Origin: Cryptomeria japonica
Lineage: Eukaryota; Streptophyta; Pinopsida; Cupressales; Cupressaceae
Reading direction: 5' to 3'
Length of the DNA: 64,000 bases
NCBI RefSeq assembly: GCF_030272615.1
Contig: NC_081405.1
Span: 609,448,677-609,512,676, forward strand
Positions 10,488-20,020 of this stretch are shown here, piece by piece. Position numbers and translations under genes: made by a program. Positions within the stretch are counted from its first letter, which is position 1. Each line of letters begins with the position of its first letter. The notes below the pieces were generated by a model. That model was not told where the DNA came from. It did no database searches and saw only the letters and a program-made list of their open reading frames with translations.

Positions 10488-10557
10488 GATAGTTATCGGT
10501 GTGTTAGTCTACATAGATAGTTATCAGTTGTCAAGGCTAACACACTGATAACTATTG
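10488..10557. other. 20-bp inverted repeat
   Basis: GATAGTTATCGGTGTGTTAG (10488-10507) pairs with 10537-10557 (CTAACACACTGATAACTATTG) with two or three mismatches around a 29-base loop. It lies in the D interior downstream of an AT-rich stretch containing a (TA)n run near 10386-10405. Confidence 0.65.
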
Positions 10558-10960
10558 TCTATTAGCATTGAGAAAATACCGATAGACTTTGGTTATAATA
10601 CTAACCCACACCGATTGGCATTTATAGTGAAACATGATCTCCTAAGGTAGTGATGCATATTGCTAATAAAGAATATAATAAGTGACTACCTTTTAGACAA
10701 CGATAAAACAAAAAGACATGTATTCAACAGATGCCTCCCTTGGGTGCCTCGCTTCAAAGAGGCAAGGAAATATAAAAAGGAAGAATACATTTTAGATCAC
10801 AGGAGGGGATAAGAAGGAGGTTATGAAGAAACGTTAATATAATAATACAAAAAAATAAATGCTCCTCTCACTTACCATACAAAAGAAGATAGTCAGATTT
10901 ATATTTTAATCAGTAATACATAGAACAAGATAATTTTAATTTTGATCAATAAATTCAACA

Positions 10961-10973
10961 TGGTATCAGAGCC
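10961..10973 (+). promoter_or_regulatory. Second primer binding site inside D
   Basis: TGGTATCAGAGCC again, preceded by AATTCAACA, an LTR-like terminus, and followed 40-60 bases later by the D purine tract. A PBS and PPT this close together are typical of a TRIM internal domain. It suggests D is a composite, or that the real internal domain is 10961-11024. Confidence 0.65.
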
Positions 10974-11010
10974 AGGTCCAGGCTAGGAGTTCCAAGCACA
11001 CGAAAGGTGT

Positions 11011-11024
11011 GGCTTAAGGGGGGG
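11011..11024 (+). promoter_or_regulatory. Polypurine tract of D
   Basis: GGCTTAAGGGGGGG directly precedes the 3' LTR. The wording is close to the H tract at 30293-30305 (GCTTAAGGGGGGG), which suggests H-type pol as a possible helper. Confidence 0.7.
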
Positions 11025-11159
11025 TGTTGGTGTTGGAAATAAACCACACTTAGACAGATGATGGACTTGTCCAAGAGGGGCTAGTAGCTCAGTGGTAGAG
11101 CACTCCAATAGCATATGGAAGGTCTTAGGTTCAAGTTCTAGCTGGTCCATGTCTCAACA
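11025..11159 (+). repeat. 3' LTR of element D
   Basis: 135 bp, same termini as 9200-9334, about 85 percent identical by direct count, followed by the target copy AATTT. Confidence 0.85.
11078..11149 (+). other. tRNA-like sequence in the D 3' LTR
   Basis: This is the better preserved copy. Acceptor strands GGGCTAG and CTGGTCC pair at all seven positions (two wobble), followed by a discriminator A. D-arm GCTC-AGTGGTA-GAGC is perfect, giving a good box A. The T-arm contains GGTTCAAGTTC, a good box B. The anticodon loop reads ATAGCATA with a 4-bp stem, so AGC is only a guess. Offset within the LTR is 53 bases, the same as the other copy. Confidence 0.65.
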
Positions 11160-11164
11160 AATTT

Positions 11165-12117
11165 GCTTCAGATAACATACTTCTAGCTGCATCCAATATA
11201 GTTCTATTTTTTCTTTCTACAACTCCATTATGTTGTGGTGTCTAGGGTGCTGATAACTATCTTCTGATTCCATTCACTTCACTAAATGCATTAAATTCCT
11301 TAGATGTAAATTCTCCTCCTTGATCTGATCTCAGACATTTGATTTTCTTATCGGTTTCATTCTCTACCATTTCTTTGAATAGTTTGAACTTCCCAAGTGC
11401 TTCTGATTTTTCTTTGAGAAAAGTAACCCAACACATTCTAGAGTTGTCATCAATGATTAGCATGAAATATCTATCACCTTGTAAACTCTTAGTTCTAGCT
11501 GGACCACATAAATTAGTATGAATTAAGTCAAGAGAATTATTGATTTTTTCTAGAATACTTTTAAAAGTAGCTCTAACTTGTTTTCCAAATTGACATTCCT
11601 TAGATACCAGATTGTGAGGCTTAACAATCTTAGGTAAATCTCTAGCTGCCTTAGTAGTATTGATTTTTACCATGCAATCAAAATTTACATGATAGAGTCT
11701 CTTATGCCATAGCCAACTTTCATCAATATGTGCAATCAAGCATGTTTTATCACTGTTATTCAAATGAAAGATATTACCTCTAGTTTGATTACCGGTTGAA
11801 ATTTCCAAACCAGTTCCATTCATAATTTTGCATTTTTCATTCTTGAATTGTAAGTGAAATCCTTTCTCAACTAATTGACCAGCACTCAAAAGATTATGCT
11901 TTAAACCTTCCACATAGTAAACATTGTCAATATTATGCTTACCATCAAGAGATATTGTACCTTTACCTTTGATCAAGCAAGCTTTATCATCTCGAAATAT
12001 TACTAGACCTCCATTATATTCCCGAAAGTTCAAGAATTTGCTTTTATCACTAGTCATATGATGTGAGCATCCTGAATCAATGACCCATTCATCCTTAACT
12101 TCAATTTTAGCTGCCAA
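11165..12117 (-). pseudogene. C protease, pre-integrase and integrase core
   Basis: Leftward order: WVIDSGCSHHMTSD, the copia protease site with an intact DSG; GKGTISLDGKHNIDNVYYVE and GLKHNLLSAGQL; the pre-integrase block ESWLWHKRLYHVNFDCM with CQFGKQ, a partial HHCC zinc site; then integrase with HTNLCGP (normally HxDLCGP, Asp changed to Asn), the second catalytic Asp in CLRSDQGGEFTS, and decayed motifs to the D insertion. It is in the same frame as gag (12777 leftwards), separated only by one stop at 12121, so C encoded one gag-pol polyprotein. The first integrase Asp is lost, a clear inactivating change besides the stops. Confidence 0.87.
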
Positions 12118-12120
12118 GGC

Positions 12121-13143
12121 CTATTCTATCGATTGAATAGTAGGTGCCAGTTGATCTTCTATTATAGCAACAAAAACCCATCCATTGTCTGTCAGATCCT
12201 CATCAGAATCATCAGTCACTCCTTCATCAGCAAGATAGCAAGATTTATCTTTATTCTTCTTAAATTTGTATCTCTGATATTCAGGGTTAGGCTTGTATGT
12301 TCTCCTAGCTTCTTCTCTTAGTCTAGTATGTCTATCAGGGCATCTAGAAGCCATATGGCCAATCTTATTAGAGTTAAAGCATTTAAAGGGTGTTTTACCT
12401 TCATACTTACTTCCAACTGGACCTTTAGGCATTTTTCTTGCAAATAATGCTTCAAGTTCTTCATTTTCTCTCTCGCTTTCCTCAAGTTCTCTTGCATAAA
12501 AGGCTTTCCAATCAGACTTGTCAAATGATGGTGCAGATGATGTTGATGCTTTAAAATCTAAATCTATCTTTATAGTTGCACCAAGACCAAATTCCTCAAT
12601 TTCAAATGTTCTTAACTCATGTATAATAGTAACCTTCATTTTATATGTCGGTTGCAATCCTCTTAAAACTTTTGAAATAGTTTCATGTTCACTTAAGGTT
12701 CCTCTACAATATTTAATACCCAAAAAAATTTCATTAACTCTTTCCATAAAAGCAGAAATCCTTTCATCTTCTTCCATTTTCAGGTTTTCATACTTGACCT
12801 AGAAGCTTTCAAGTTTTGCAATTTTGACTGTGGAATCTCCTTCATTTAGTGTTTCCAAATGATCCCAAATAGCTTTAGTAGTAGACCTATCTGATAATCC
12901 CATGATTTGCTGATTTGATAATGTGCTCAAAAGTGTTTCTCTTGCATTGCAATCATTTTCTTCATCTTTTCCTAAGGTAGGTGGATTAGGCTAACTTTGA
13001 GTAGGAGCAATGTAGCCATTCTTTGTAACTTCTCAGATGTCCTTTCCAATGCAATTTAAATGCGTCTCCATTCTGATCTTCCATATGCCATAGGTGGTTC
13101 CATCAAGTTTAGGACTATCCCTCCTAAAATAGTTAGTAGACAT
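12121..13143 (-). pseudogene. C gag
   Basis: The likely start is the ATG at 13143, just inside the primer site, opening MSTNYFRRDSPKLDGTT, a typical copia gag beginning. The central UBN2-type gag helix region (ISAFMERVNEIFLGIKYC, LRGLQPTYKMKV) follows, then an acidic helix and a zinc knuckle whose second Cys is changed (CFNSNKIGHMASRC). Stops and a frameshift lie near 12800-13000. The C-terminal acidic part runs in frame into the protease. Gag would build the particle and bind element RNA. It is sister to the gag of I at 35826-36801. Confidence 0.82.
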
Positions 13144-13185
13144 TGGATCTCCTCAAGCTGTTAAAATTCTGCAAAAGATGACTAG

Positions 13186-13199
13186 GCTCTGATACCAAT
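13186..13199 (-). promoter_or_regulatory. Primer binding site of C
   Basis: GCTCTGATACCAAT on the plus strand is the initiator-Met-tRNA primer site in reverse and abuts the LTR at 13200. Confidence 0.85.
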
Positions 13200-14258
13200 T
13201 GTTAGGTCCTAGGGAAAACTAAGAGGGAGGGGGGTGAATCAGTTGTCAGATAAATTCAAACCAAAACAACTTAACCAACTTTAATGCTTAATACTGGTAA
13301 ACTAGTCTTTTATGCCGGAAGATAGTTTTATTAGTTAATTACAGTACCAGTAAAGATAAATGCATGAAATAGAAAGACAATAACATCTACAACACATAAC
13401 ACCAATATTTGTACATGGAAACCTTGTAAGGGGAAAAACCACAGTGGGAAACCTTACCCACAATTAGATGATACTACTGTAGATAGTATGTGTATACAAA
13501 TGGGGTATGGACATGCAGAAAGGCCAAGTGCTTAGAGCTCACTACTCAAACACAAATAGGAGTCACACTGACTACAATTAGATGGTTAAATCCAATAAGG
13601 ATGTACTGCTCAAATTAGCATCTTTCTATGCTGGATTCAGTATTGGTGTAGTTCTAATTATCTCCACAAAAACCCTCCTTTAACCTTCAAATGATGTATG
13701 TATGTATAGCTCTACTTATTCTCGCATATACCTTCACACAATTTCTTTTCACATTCCACACTTGATCTTACAAATAAGATCTTACATTTATACCATAACC
13801 TAAAACCAATTTAGTAGGTCAGCTCTAAAATATATTACAATAAAATCAATTTATAAATAAAACAATGTCTGATGCAATAACCGATTCAACATGTTGGCTT
13901 GATGCATTTACAACAATAATAAAACATCTCCAAGGTGTGCTATGCTGATCTGGAAAAGATAAACTTGTCAGTGTATATCCTGGACCTATTTGCCGGTAAC
14001 AACAAATATGCAAATACGAATATGCCAATGAACAAATCTCCAAGACAAAGTGTCCAAATGATGTCTTCAACATAACCAGGTGTTTTCCATATCATTCCAA
14101 GTGCCGATGAACATTATATCTTGCCGATGTACCAGATACCGGTGACTATGCATAAGTCACTTGGTTGCCGGTGAACATTGCCGATTCTCCAAAGTGCCAA
14201 AGTTGATAAGGATAGTAGGTGTTGACATCAATGAAAAAACCATGCCAAAATACCAACA
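13200..14258 (-). repeat. 5' LTR of element C
   Basis: 1059 bp, partner of 5665-6723. Ends ACCAACA, after which B gag sequence resumes. Confidence 0.9.
13217..13244 (-). promoter_or_regulatory. C-run hairpin, 5' LTR of C
   Basis: AACTAA (13217-13222) opposite TCAGTT (13239-13244) around a G/A run. In element RNA one pair would be G-U. It lies about 17 bases from the LTR end and 30 from the primer site. Confidence 0.5.
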
Positions 14259-14960
14259 ATTAGTTTTCTTCTTTTGTTTCTGATTAGGATTCCCTAATTT
14301 TTTTTTGTACCTTAGGTTCAGTAGTAATTAATGCTTATGATTTGGAAGTCTTGATGATAACCATTTTAATTAGTTTTGCTTCGTCTTGGATTAAAAGATC
14401 TACAAATGCATCAAATATATGTTGAACATATGCAGTTCCCATAGAAACCCTATTGGTATGAAAGCCAAAAACAAACACAGAATACTTAGGACCAACCTTG
14501 GATAACACTTTTAGAATCAATTGTAAAACCTCCTTAGTAATCTTGCAATCTGTTAACTATGTTCTTAGTTGCTTTATGTTGGAGATATAGTCTTGGATGT
14601 TATTAAAATTTTGTAGATCAAGATTAATCAGAAAATTATCAATAAGATAACCCCTAATCTTATCAATTTTACCATACAAATTTTTAAGAGACTCCCAAGC
14701 CTCCTTAGGTGTCTTACTTGATTCAAGATGAAATTGTAAATCAAAAGAGACTACTGAACAAATGTAACCAAGATCTATGTCATGATTGATCTCTCATGCT
14801 TGAAGAGCATTAACATCAGTAGGTGCAGGAATGGTTTCTTTAACATAGCCTATGCAACCTTTTTCACTTAGATAATTCCATACTGATTTTTTCCATGTTT
14901 CATAATTATATGGAGTTAGGAGTTCAATTTGATTTCTTCCTATTGAACTATCACACAATG
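14259..14960 (-). pseudogene. B gag (UBN2-type)
   Basis: Reading left from about 14960: QIELLTPYNYETWKKS, the opening of copia gags of the DUF4219/UBN2 type, then a long helical part with GKIDKIRGYLID and NFNNIQDYI. The end ILKVLSKVGPKYSVFVFGFH matches the well-conserved gag block before the zinc knuckle. At least one stop lies near 14560 and another in the N-terminal third. It continues across the C insertion into the knuckle and protease at 5640. Role: particle formation and RNA packaging; inactive. Confidence 0.78.
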
Positions 14961-16423
14961 AAAGAATAAAAACACAAGATCACCCCCCAAATTCACTAAA
15001 TCAATGATATCCATGAGAAAAATATGATAGTGGCACTTTATAAATCAGTGCGTTTACAATTCTGAAGTTTTCCCACTATTTTACAATGTCCAAATGTGGA
15101 CTCAAATACTGAAGATACAATAAAATGTCAAAATAGTACCAATGGATGGTTCTTAGAAAAATATCAACTTTCAAAAGAAGAAGCACCTCGACCCAAGCTC
15201 ATATGTGAAAACTATGTCCATTTGAAGTTGCAGAAACTAGGATTGTCCTTAAGATCTAATGAAAAACTTGATTTCTAAAAAATATAGATTATTTGAGAAA
15301 AAATTGAATCTAACACTGCAATGTCTATGAAATATTGCCCCAAATAAAAAAAAAATCTCGCAAATTGGAGCCCAAATGACTAAGTTATCAACTTCCAAAG
15401 TTTGGGTAAAAAAATCAAACTCTTAATGGTGAGGGGGTCAATGGTTTGCAAAAATTAGTTCAAGTCGAAAAAAAATAAAACTCTCTAGAAATTATCCAAA
15501 TTGCTACTAAATTTGAATACCACCAAATTTTAGAAAACCACTATAATTGGTTGAACTATCTTTAAATTGAGGACCCACGAAACAAATGTGAACCATCAAA
15601 TATAAAACCTTTGCCAATTTTGAAGAAGTGCCAAATGGCCACTAAAAATAGGAGGACTTCTAAAAATTACCACCTGATGTGGTGTTGATTGCCAACTTGC
15701 AAGTATGAAGGTTGAGGTTGTAGTTATAGTGTACAAGGTGGCTCAGGGGTTGAGGATGGGGCAATACGGACAACAAAGCCTTTTTGTTTGATTTTTTTGA
15801 AAACGACAATTTTTTTGAGAATTTTAATATTAATTTTTTTTTTCGAGGGGGCGGGGGGGCATAGCCACACCCCACCCCACATAGGGTCCCACGACCTTTA
15901 CAGGTTGTGTGTGCTTTTATACTATGAGAGCTCTAAGGGGCTGCAAGGTGCAGGGGACAAAGGGGAGCATGGGGCTCAAAGAAAGTACCCACGTACCTCC
16001 TTTGGTATGCACAAGTACCAAGGCCTACATGATGCAAGTACCTAGATATCTTTTTTGATATTTTGTATTTTTTTTTTTCCAAAATTTTTTCAAGTTTCAA
16101 AAAATTTTACAGTAGTTTTTTATTATTCTAAATTTGTTTTTGAAATATAAATTAAAAAATCCTAGAATATGATAATAGATATTTTAAAATGCAGGAAAAA
16201 TATTTATTCATTTCTTTTTTAACACAAAATATTTTCGGTATCATAATTATGCAAGCGAGGCCTCAAATTTTACTTTCACCAAAATAGAGAGTATTAAATA
16301 TCAAAAATCATTTGTTCATCCTTCTGGAATCGATTGTGATGTCCTTTTTGACTGAAGATGCAACCAACAAAATCTCACTGCTAAATTTCTCCCAAATTCA
16401 AGAAGGGGCTTATAGATCTGGAA
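14961..16423. other. B 5' leader, no gene seen
   Basis: A 1.4-kb stretch between the B primer site and gag. It contains A-rich runs, many TTTTTT tracts, and a G/C patch at 15846-15880 (GAGGGGGCGGGGGGGCATAG followed by CCACACCCCACCCCAC). Short ORFs at 15096, 15788 and 16312 have no recognised motif. A long untranslated leader is the simplest reading; an unrecognised insertion is possible. Confidence 0.5.
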
Positions 16424-16435
16424 GCTCTGATACTA
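16424..16435 (-). promoter_or_regulatory. Primer binding site of B
   Basis: GCTCTGATACTA, a one-base variant of the reversed initiator-Met-tRNA site, directly before the LTR start TGTCAGAG. Confidence 0.75.
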
Positions 16436-16986
16436 TGTCAGAGTCACTGATGGACTCAATCTCCCTAGATCACTTACAAAACCATGATCAAATTTCTACA
16501 CATGAGAGACAAAGAGGATGAAATCTTGAAATATGGTGGAATAACAAAATAGTGATATTATCACACTCCAAATGATACAATATGGATCAGCTCTCCCTTG
16601 TATTGACTGAGTTGATACGAACTCATCTAACTTAGCTCTGAATTAGTTCATAAGGGAGAGGCGAGTGCTGATTATATAGAAAAATGTGGGTACATAATTC
16701 CAAGAGGAATAATAACTCCCAAATAACCAAATTTGGTGGAAGTTGCGCCTACTTGGAAAATGCCAAACATGTGGCAAGCCAATTTAGGTAGAAACAAACA
16801 AATGGTTGTGAGAAGATGGAAAATGAGTGCAAAAGAGGGTGTGACATTCAACAACCCAAATGTGAGCTTGAATAACACATGTAAATGTAGGACCATGTCA
16901 TGTGTCCTCATATAAACCATCCTAATATAACATAAGTATGCTTAATAATGTGTTGGAAAAATAAATATTAAAAACCTACAGTAACA
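16436..16986 (-). repeat. 5' LTR of element B
   Basis: 551 bp, TGTCAGAG...AGTAACA, the complete partner of the truncated 3655-4013 copy. Confidence 0.8.
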
Positions 16987-17937
16987 CATTCTTCATCATA
17001 TTTTGGATGTATTCTTATTGTTCCCAACCACAAATAGCTACCATGTAACCATAATATGCCCCAAGAGGAATTTTACCAAGTATATTGACAGTTTTTGGTT
17101 GATATAAGGCACTGAAATTTGGTGTTTTTGTGAAAAATGTGAAATGTATTTGCCAGAAGCTTTCATTGCTCCCATTTCATAGATTTGGCTTCATTAGCCT
17201 TGCGGGAGCACTAAATCAGTTTGCTGAAGGAGCATTGAATCAATTTGGTGAAGGATTTGTTGTTCATCATTCTCTACAACCTACAATCGGTCCCAAAATA
17301 GGCAACCTTACCTCCCTATTAAACATCGATGATAGTTTTAATTATGACCAACAATATTTTTATTTTCTCTCATATAACATCAAAATACTATAGTTTATAT
17401 AAAGGTATTATTATTTTTTAATTTGTGTTTATATTTTTAATTTTTTTTAGAATTAATGGTGTTTATTAAAAACCTTGTTTTTTGTCTATTGAAGCCAAAG
17501 AGTGAAGCCTGAGTTAGAGGAGGTCAATTTCTCCTCACAATTAACACCATTGGATTTATATTCTAGCCCAATTCCAATAGGTGGTTGGAATTCCATCTTT
17601 GTTATTAGTAAAATGCAACTTTTTATTGCTTAAAGTACTGATATATTAAAATAGGTCATTTTATAGGAATTTGTTTATGTTATAACTTTTGATTGCTAGC
17701 TTGAAATTGAATTCCATTTTTTTGCAAAAGTGCATATTTTTTTATTTCCCATCCAGTGCTCCTATTTTCTATTATAAACATAGTAACTTATAAATTGTCA
17801 ATCTTTTTTTTTTTTTTTTTTTTTGTGGGGGTGGGGGGCACTTTGATTGAGTAAAAAGGGGGATGTGTGTCTTGTGTTGTGTTGATCTTTACCTTCTTCT
17901 TTTGTGCACAACAAACAATATTACTTTTTACATTAAA
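16987..17937. other. Unassigned sequence between B and H
   Basis: AT-rich DNA with a T(22)GTGGGGGTGGGGGG patch near 17804-17838. An 87-codon ORF at 17130-17393 has no motif I recognise. I looked for a 5' LTR of H matching 30306 onwards and did not see one. It may hold the decayed H leader. Confidence 0.4.
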
Positions 17938-18860
17938 ATGAATCCAGCCATAGTACCAATACTCACACCCTATAACTACTATGAGTGGAAGTCAAAAATG
18001 ACAATCTATCTTAAGAAGTTGGGGTTGTTTAGAGTAACTATGGGTCTTGAAATTGAACCATCACTACTTGCAAAAAAGCCAAAATGGTTTAATAAATTTG
18101 ATGAATCTTATGGTACTTTATGCATGTTTGCTTCTTGTTTATGTTGAATCTACTACAACTTTAAATGATGCATGGATGGTTTTAGAATGGTTTTTTGTTA
18201 AACAAATTTAATTAAGGGGACACCAATTATAGAATGATCGAATAAGATTAAAACCATTTAATTTTGATACAATTTAGGACTTCTTCACAAAACTAAAGGT
18301 TGTAAGATTTCAATTGAAGGCATGTGGGAAAGGCAAGAAAGATTCACAATTGATTCGAAGAATTCTTTCTAAACTTGGTCCAAACTATTTAGGTTTTATT
18401 TCTAAATTCTATGCCACAAAAAATGCATTAAGAACTAACTATAAAATGCCTTCTATTGATGATTTTGCAAATTAACACACAAAAGAACAAGATAAGCTAA
18501 TTCAAATGGGCACATTTAAGACCTCTAAATCTCATGCCTTGGCTCTAAGTCAGGGAATAAGAAATTAAAAAGGGCCTTCTAAGAAAGAAAAGAAACAAAA
18601 AAACCAAGGACGAAAGAAGAAAGAATAGAAACTGACTGCACCAAAAGCAACAAATGGTGCATCTTCTTCAAAAGGTGATAAGCCCAAGAAGGAGAGAACT
18701 AAGTGTTCTTATTGTAATAAAAATGGTTATGATGAACATAAATGTCTAAAGAAGGAAATTTATCATTTATCTCATCTTCTTGAAAAGAACAATATCAAGG
18801 TGCTTGATTTTGTGAAAGGAAGTTCATCTCGGGAATCTTCAAATGACATAAGGGGAAAGC
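17938..18860 (+). pseudogene. H gag with zinc knuckle
   Basis: Opens MNPAIVPILTPYNYYEWKSK, a typical copia gag N-terminus (LTxxNYxxWK). The first 70 codons are open, then stops at 18145 onwards and several frameshifts follow. A Lys/Glu-rich stretch near 18560-18680 leads to the knuckle KCSYCNKNGYDEHKC at 18700-18750, in which the His of CX2CX4HX4C is now Tyr. The B knuckle (GHDEHQC) is its nearest relative here. RNA-binding and particle role in life; inactive. Confidence 0.78.
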
Positions 18861-18879
18861 AAATGGCAAGGCCGTAGTT

Positions 18880-20020
18880 TTTGTTTCTTCAAAAAATAAT
18901 TCTTGGATTATTGACTTGGGTGCTTCACACCACATGGCTTCATAAGAAGATAGTTTTTCCTCCTTGGAGCCATGTTCTATGTCATTTATTCTATTGGGTA
19001 ATGACACTTTGACTAAAGTGCATGGGAGAGGGTCTATTGACGTGGGAGAATGAACATTTCAAGATGTTCTTTGTGTTCCATATTTGTCGACTAGTCTCCT
19101 ATCTATCTATAAAATCGCTCACACTGGTTCTCGCATGCAGGTTGAGTTTACTCTAGACATAGTGTTAATCCATGAGATGCATAATGGGTCTACAATTGTA
19201 GTAGGAAAGATAGATCATTAGTCCAAACTATATCATTTTTCTCACTTTGTTCTTGATTATCCTTCACTTTCATTGCTCACTTACTCGGATGAGATGAGTC
19301 ATTTGTGGTTCAACAATTTGGATACTTGAACTACCACTACTTGCAGCAACTTAGTAGGCATGACATGGTTAAAAATTGATTTCTTTAGATTTTCTGATGG
19401 AGTTTATCAAGGATGCATTCTTGGCAAGAATACTGGAGAAAATTTTGATAAAGGAAAAGCATGTAGAGGCACATAGCATTGGAGCCAGTATACAGTAATT
19501 TGGTGGGACCATTTCAGAATCCTTCTTTCAATAGGGCCAAATATATCTTGACATTCATTGATAATCTTTCCAGATACACATTTGTATATTTTCTGAATCA
19601 AAACCTTGAAGTAATTGAGTCTTTTCGGGAATTCAAAGCTTTTGTAAAAAAATCATTAATGAAAACCATCAAGGTTATACGCACCAATAATGGGGGGGAT
19701 ATGTAAACTAGAGGTTTGAGAAATTATATATCTTAGAAGGCATTGATCTTTAACACATTGTTCTATACAGTCCACAACAAAATGGAGTTGCAAAATGTAA
19801 GAATTATTCCTTGAAGGAAATGGCTAATTGTATGATTCACTCTAAATTATTGGCACCTCGATATTGGGTAGAGGCCATCAGTTGTGCATGTCATATCCAG
19901 AATCAAGTTCTCAATTGAGTTGTGAATGGGGTAACTACTTTTCAAGCTTGGGCAGGTCAGAAACCCACAGTCAAGATTGTTTGTGTCTCCTGGATGGGCC
20001 CATATTCTAGTAGAGAAACA
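18880..20020 (+). pseudogene. H protease and integrase
   Basis: NSWIIDLGASHHMAS near 18898 is the copia protease site with Ser changed to Leu. SIDVGE and LCVPYLSTSLLSIYKI follow. The pre-integrase block is reduced to SHLWFNN. Integrase shows FIDNLSRYTFVYFL at 19555-19600, RTNNGGD at 19680 (normally RSDNGGE), YSPQQNGVAKCKN near 19770-19805, LLAPRYWVEAISCACHIQN at 19850-19905 and VTTFQAWAGQKPTVK at 19930-19975. The catalytic Asp and Glu are both altered or frameshifted, so it is inactive. Confidence 0.8.

Larger units (their letters stand above)
9200..11159 (+). mobile_element. Element D: short LTR element with tRNA-like LTRs
   Basis: Two 135-bp repeats (9200-9334, 11025-11159) begin TGTTGGTGTTGG and end GTCTCAACA. 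The left one is followed directly by the primer site TGGTATCAGAGCC, the right one preceded by the purine tract TTAAGGGGGGG. The flanks GATTT and AATTT match at 4 of 5. Inside there is no ORF with a known motif, but a 41-bp minisatellite, several palindromes and a second primer-like site at 10961. The LTRs differ at about 20 of 135 positions, mostly transitions, so the insertion is old. Size and the lack of coding fit a TRIM/SMART-like nonautonomous element. The unusual part is that each LTR contains a tRNA-like sequence. Confidence 0.8.
5665..14258 (-). mobile_element. Element C: copia retrotransposon inside B, carrying D
   Basis: The two LTRs are exactly 1059 bp each (5665-6723 and 13200-14258), start TGTTAGGT and end ACCAACA. 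From right to left: primer site 13186-13199, gag, protease, integrase (interrupted by D), RT, RNase H, polypurine tract. Flanks on either side are GTTAT and ATTAG, which do not form a clear 5-bp duplication. The insertion splits B between gag and its zinc knuckle. It shares the C-run hairpin and the extended polypurine box with F, I and G. Apart from the D insertion all domains are present, so this was an autonomous element, now decayed. Confidence 0.88.
3655..16986 (-). mobile_element. Element B: copia retrotransposon split by C
   Basis: Minus orientation. The 5' LTR is at right (16436-16986), preceded in element order by nothing and followed by the primer site 16424-16435, gag near 14300-14960, then C inserted, then zinc knuckle/protease (5084-5640), an unrecognised ORF, a polypurine tract and the 3' LTR at left. 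That left LTR is cut at 3655 by A. The two LTR copies match from about 3660-4013 and 16600-16986. I find no recognisable integrase, reverse transcriptase or RNase H between 4014 and 5084, so B seems to have lost most of pol. The right flank is CATTC; its partner is outside the window. Confidence 0.75.

Noticed and set aside
11078..11149. A working tRNA gene
   Set aside because: The anticodon arm is irregular (8-base loop, 4-bp stem), the copies disagree in the loop, and both sit inside LTRs. Annotated as tRNA-like only.
5660..14263. Target duplication for element C
   Set aside because: Flanks GTTAT and ATTAG do not match well enough in any register I tried.
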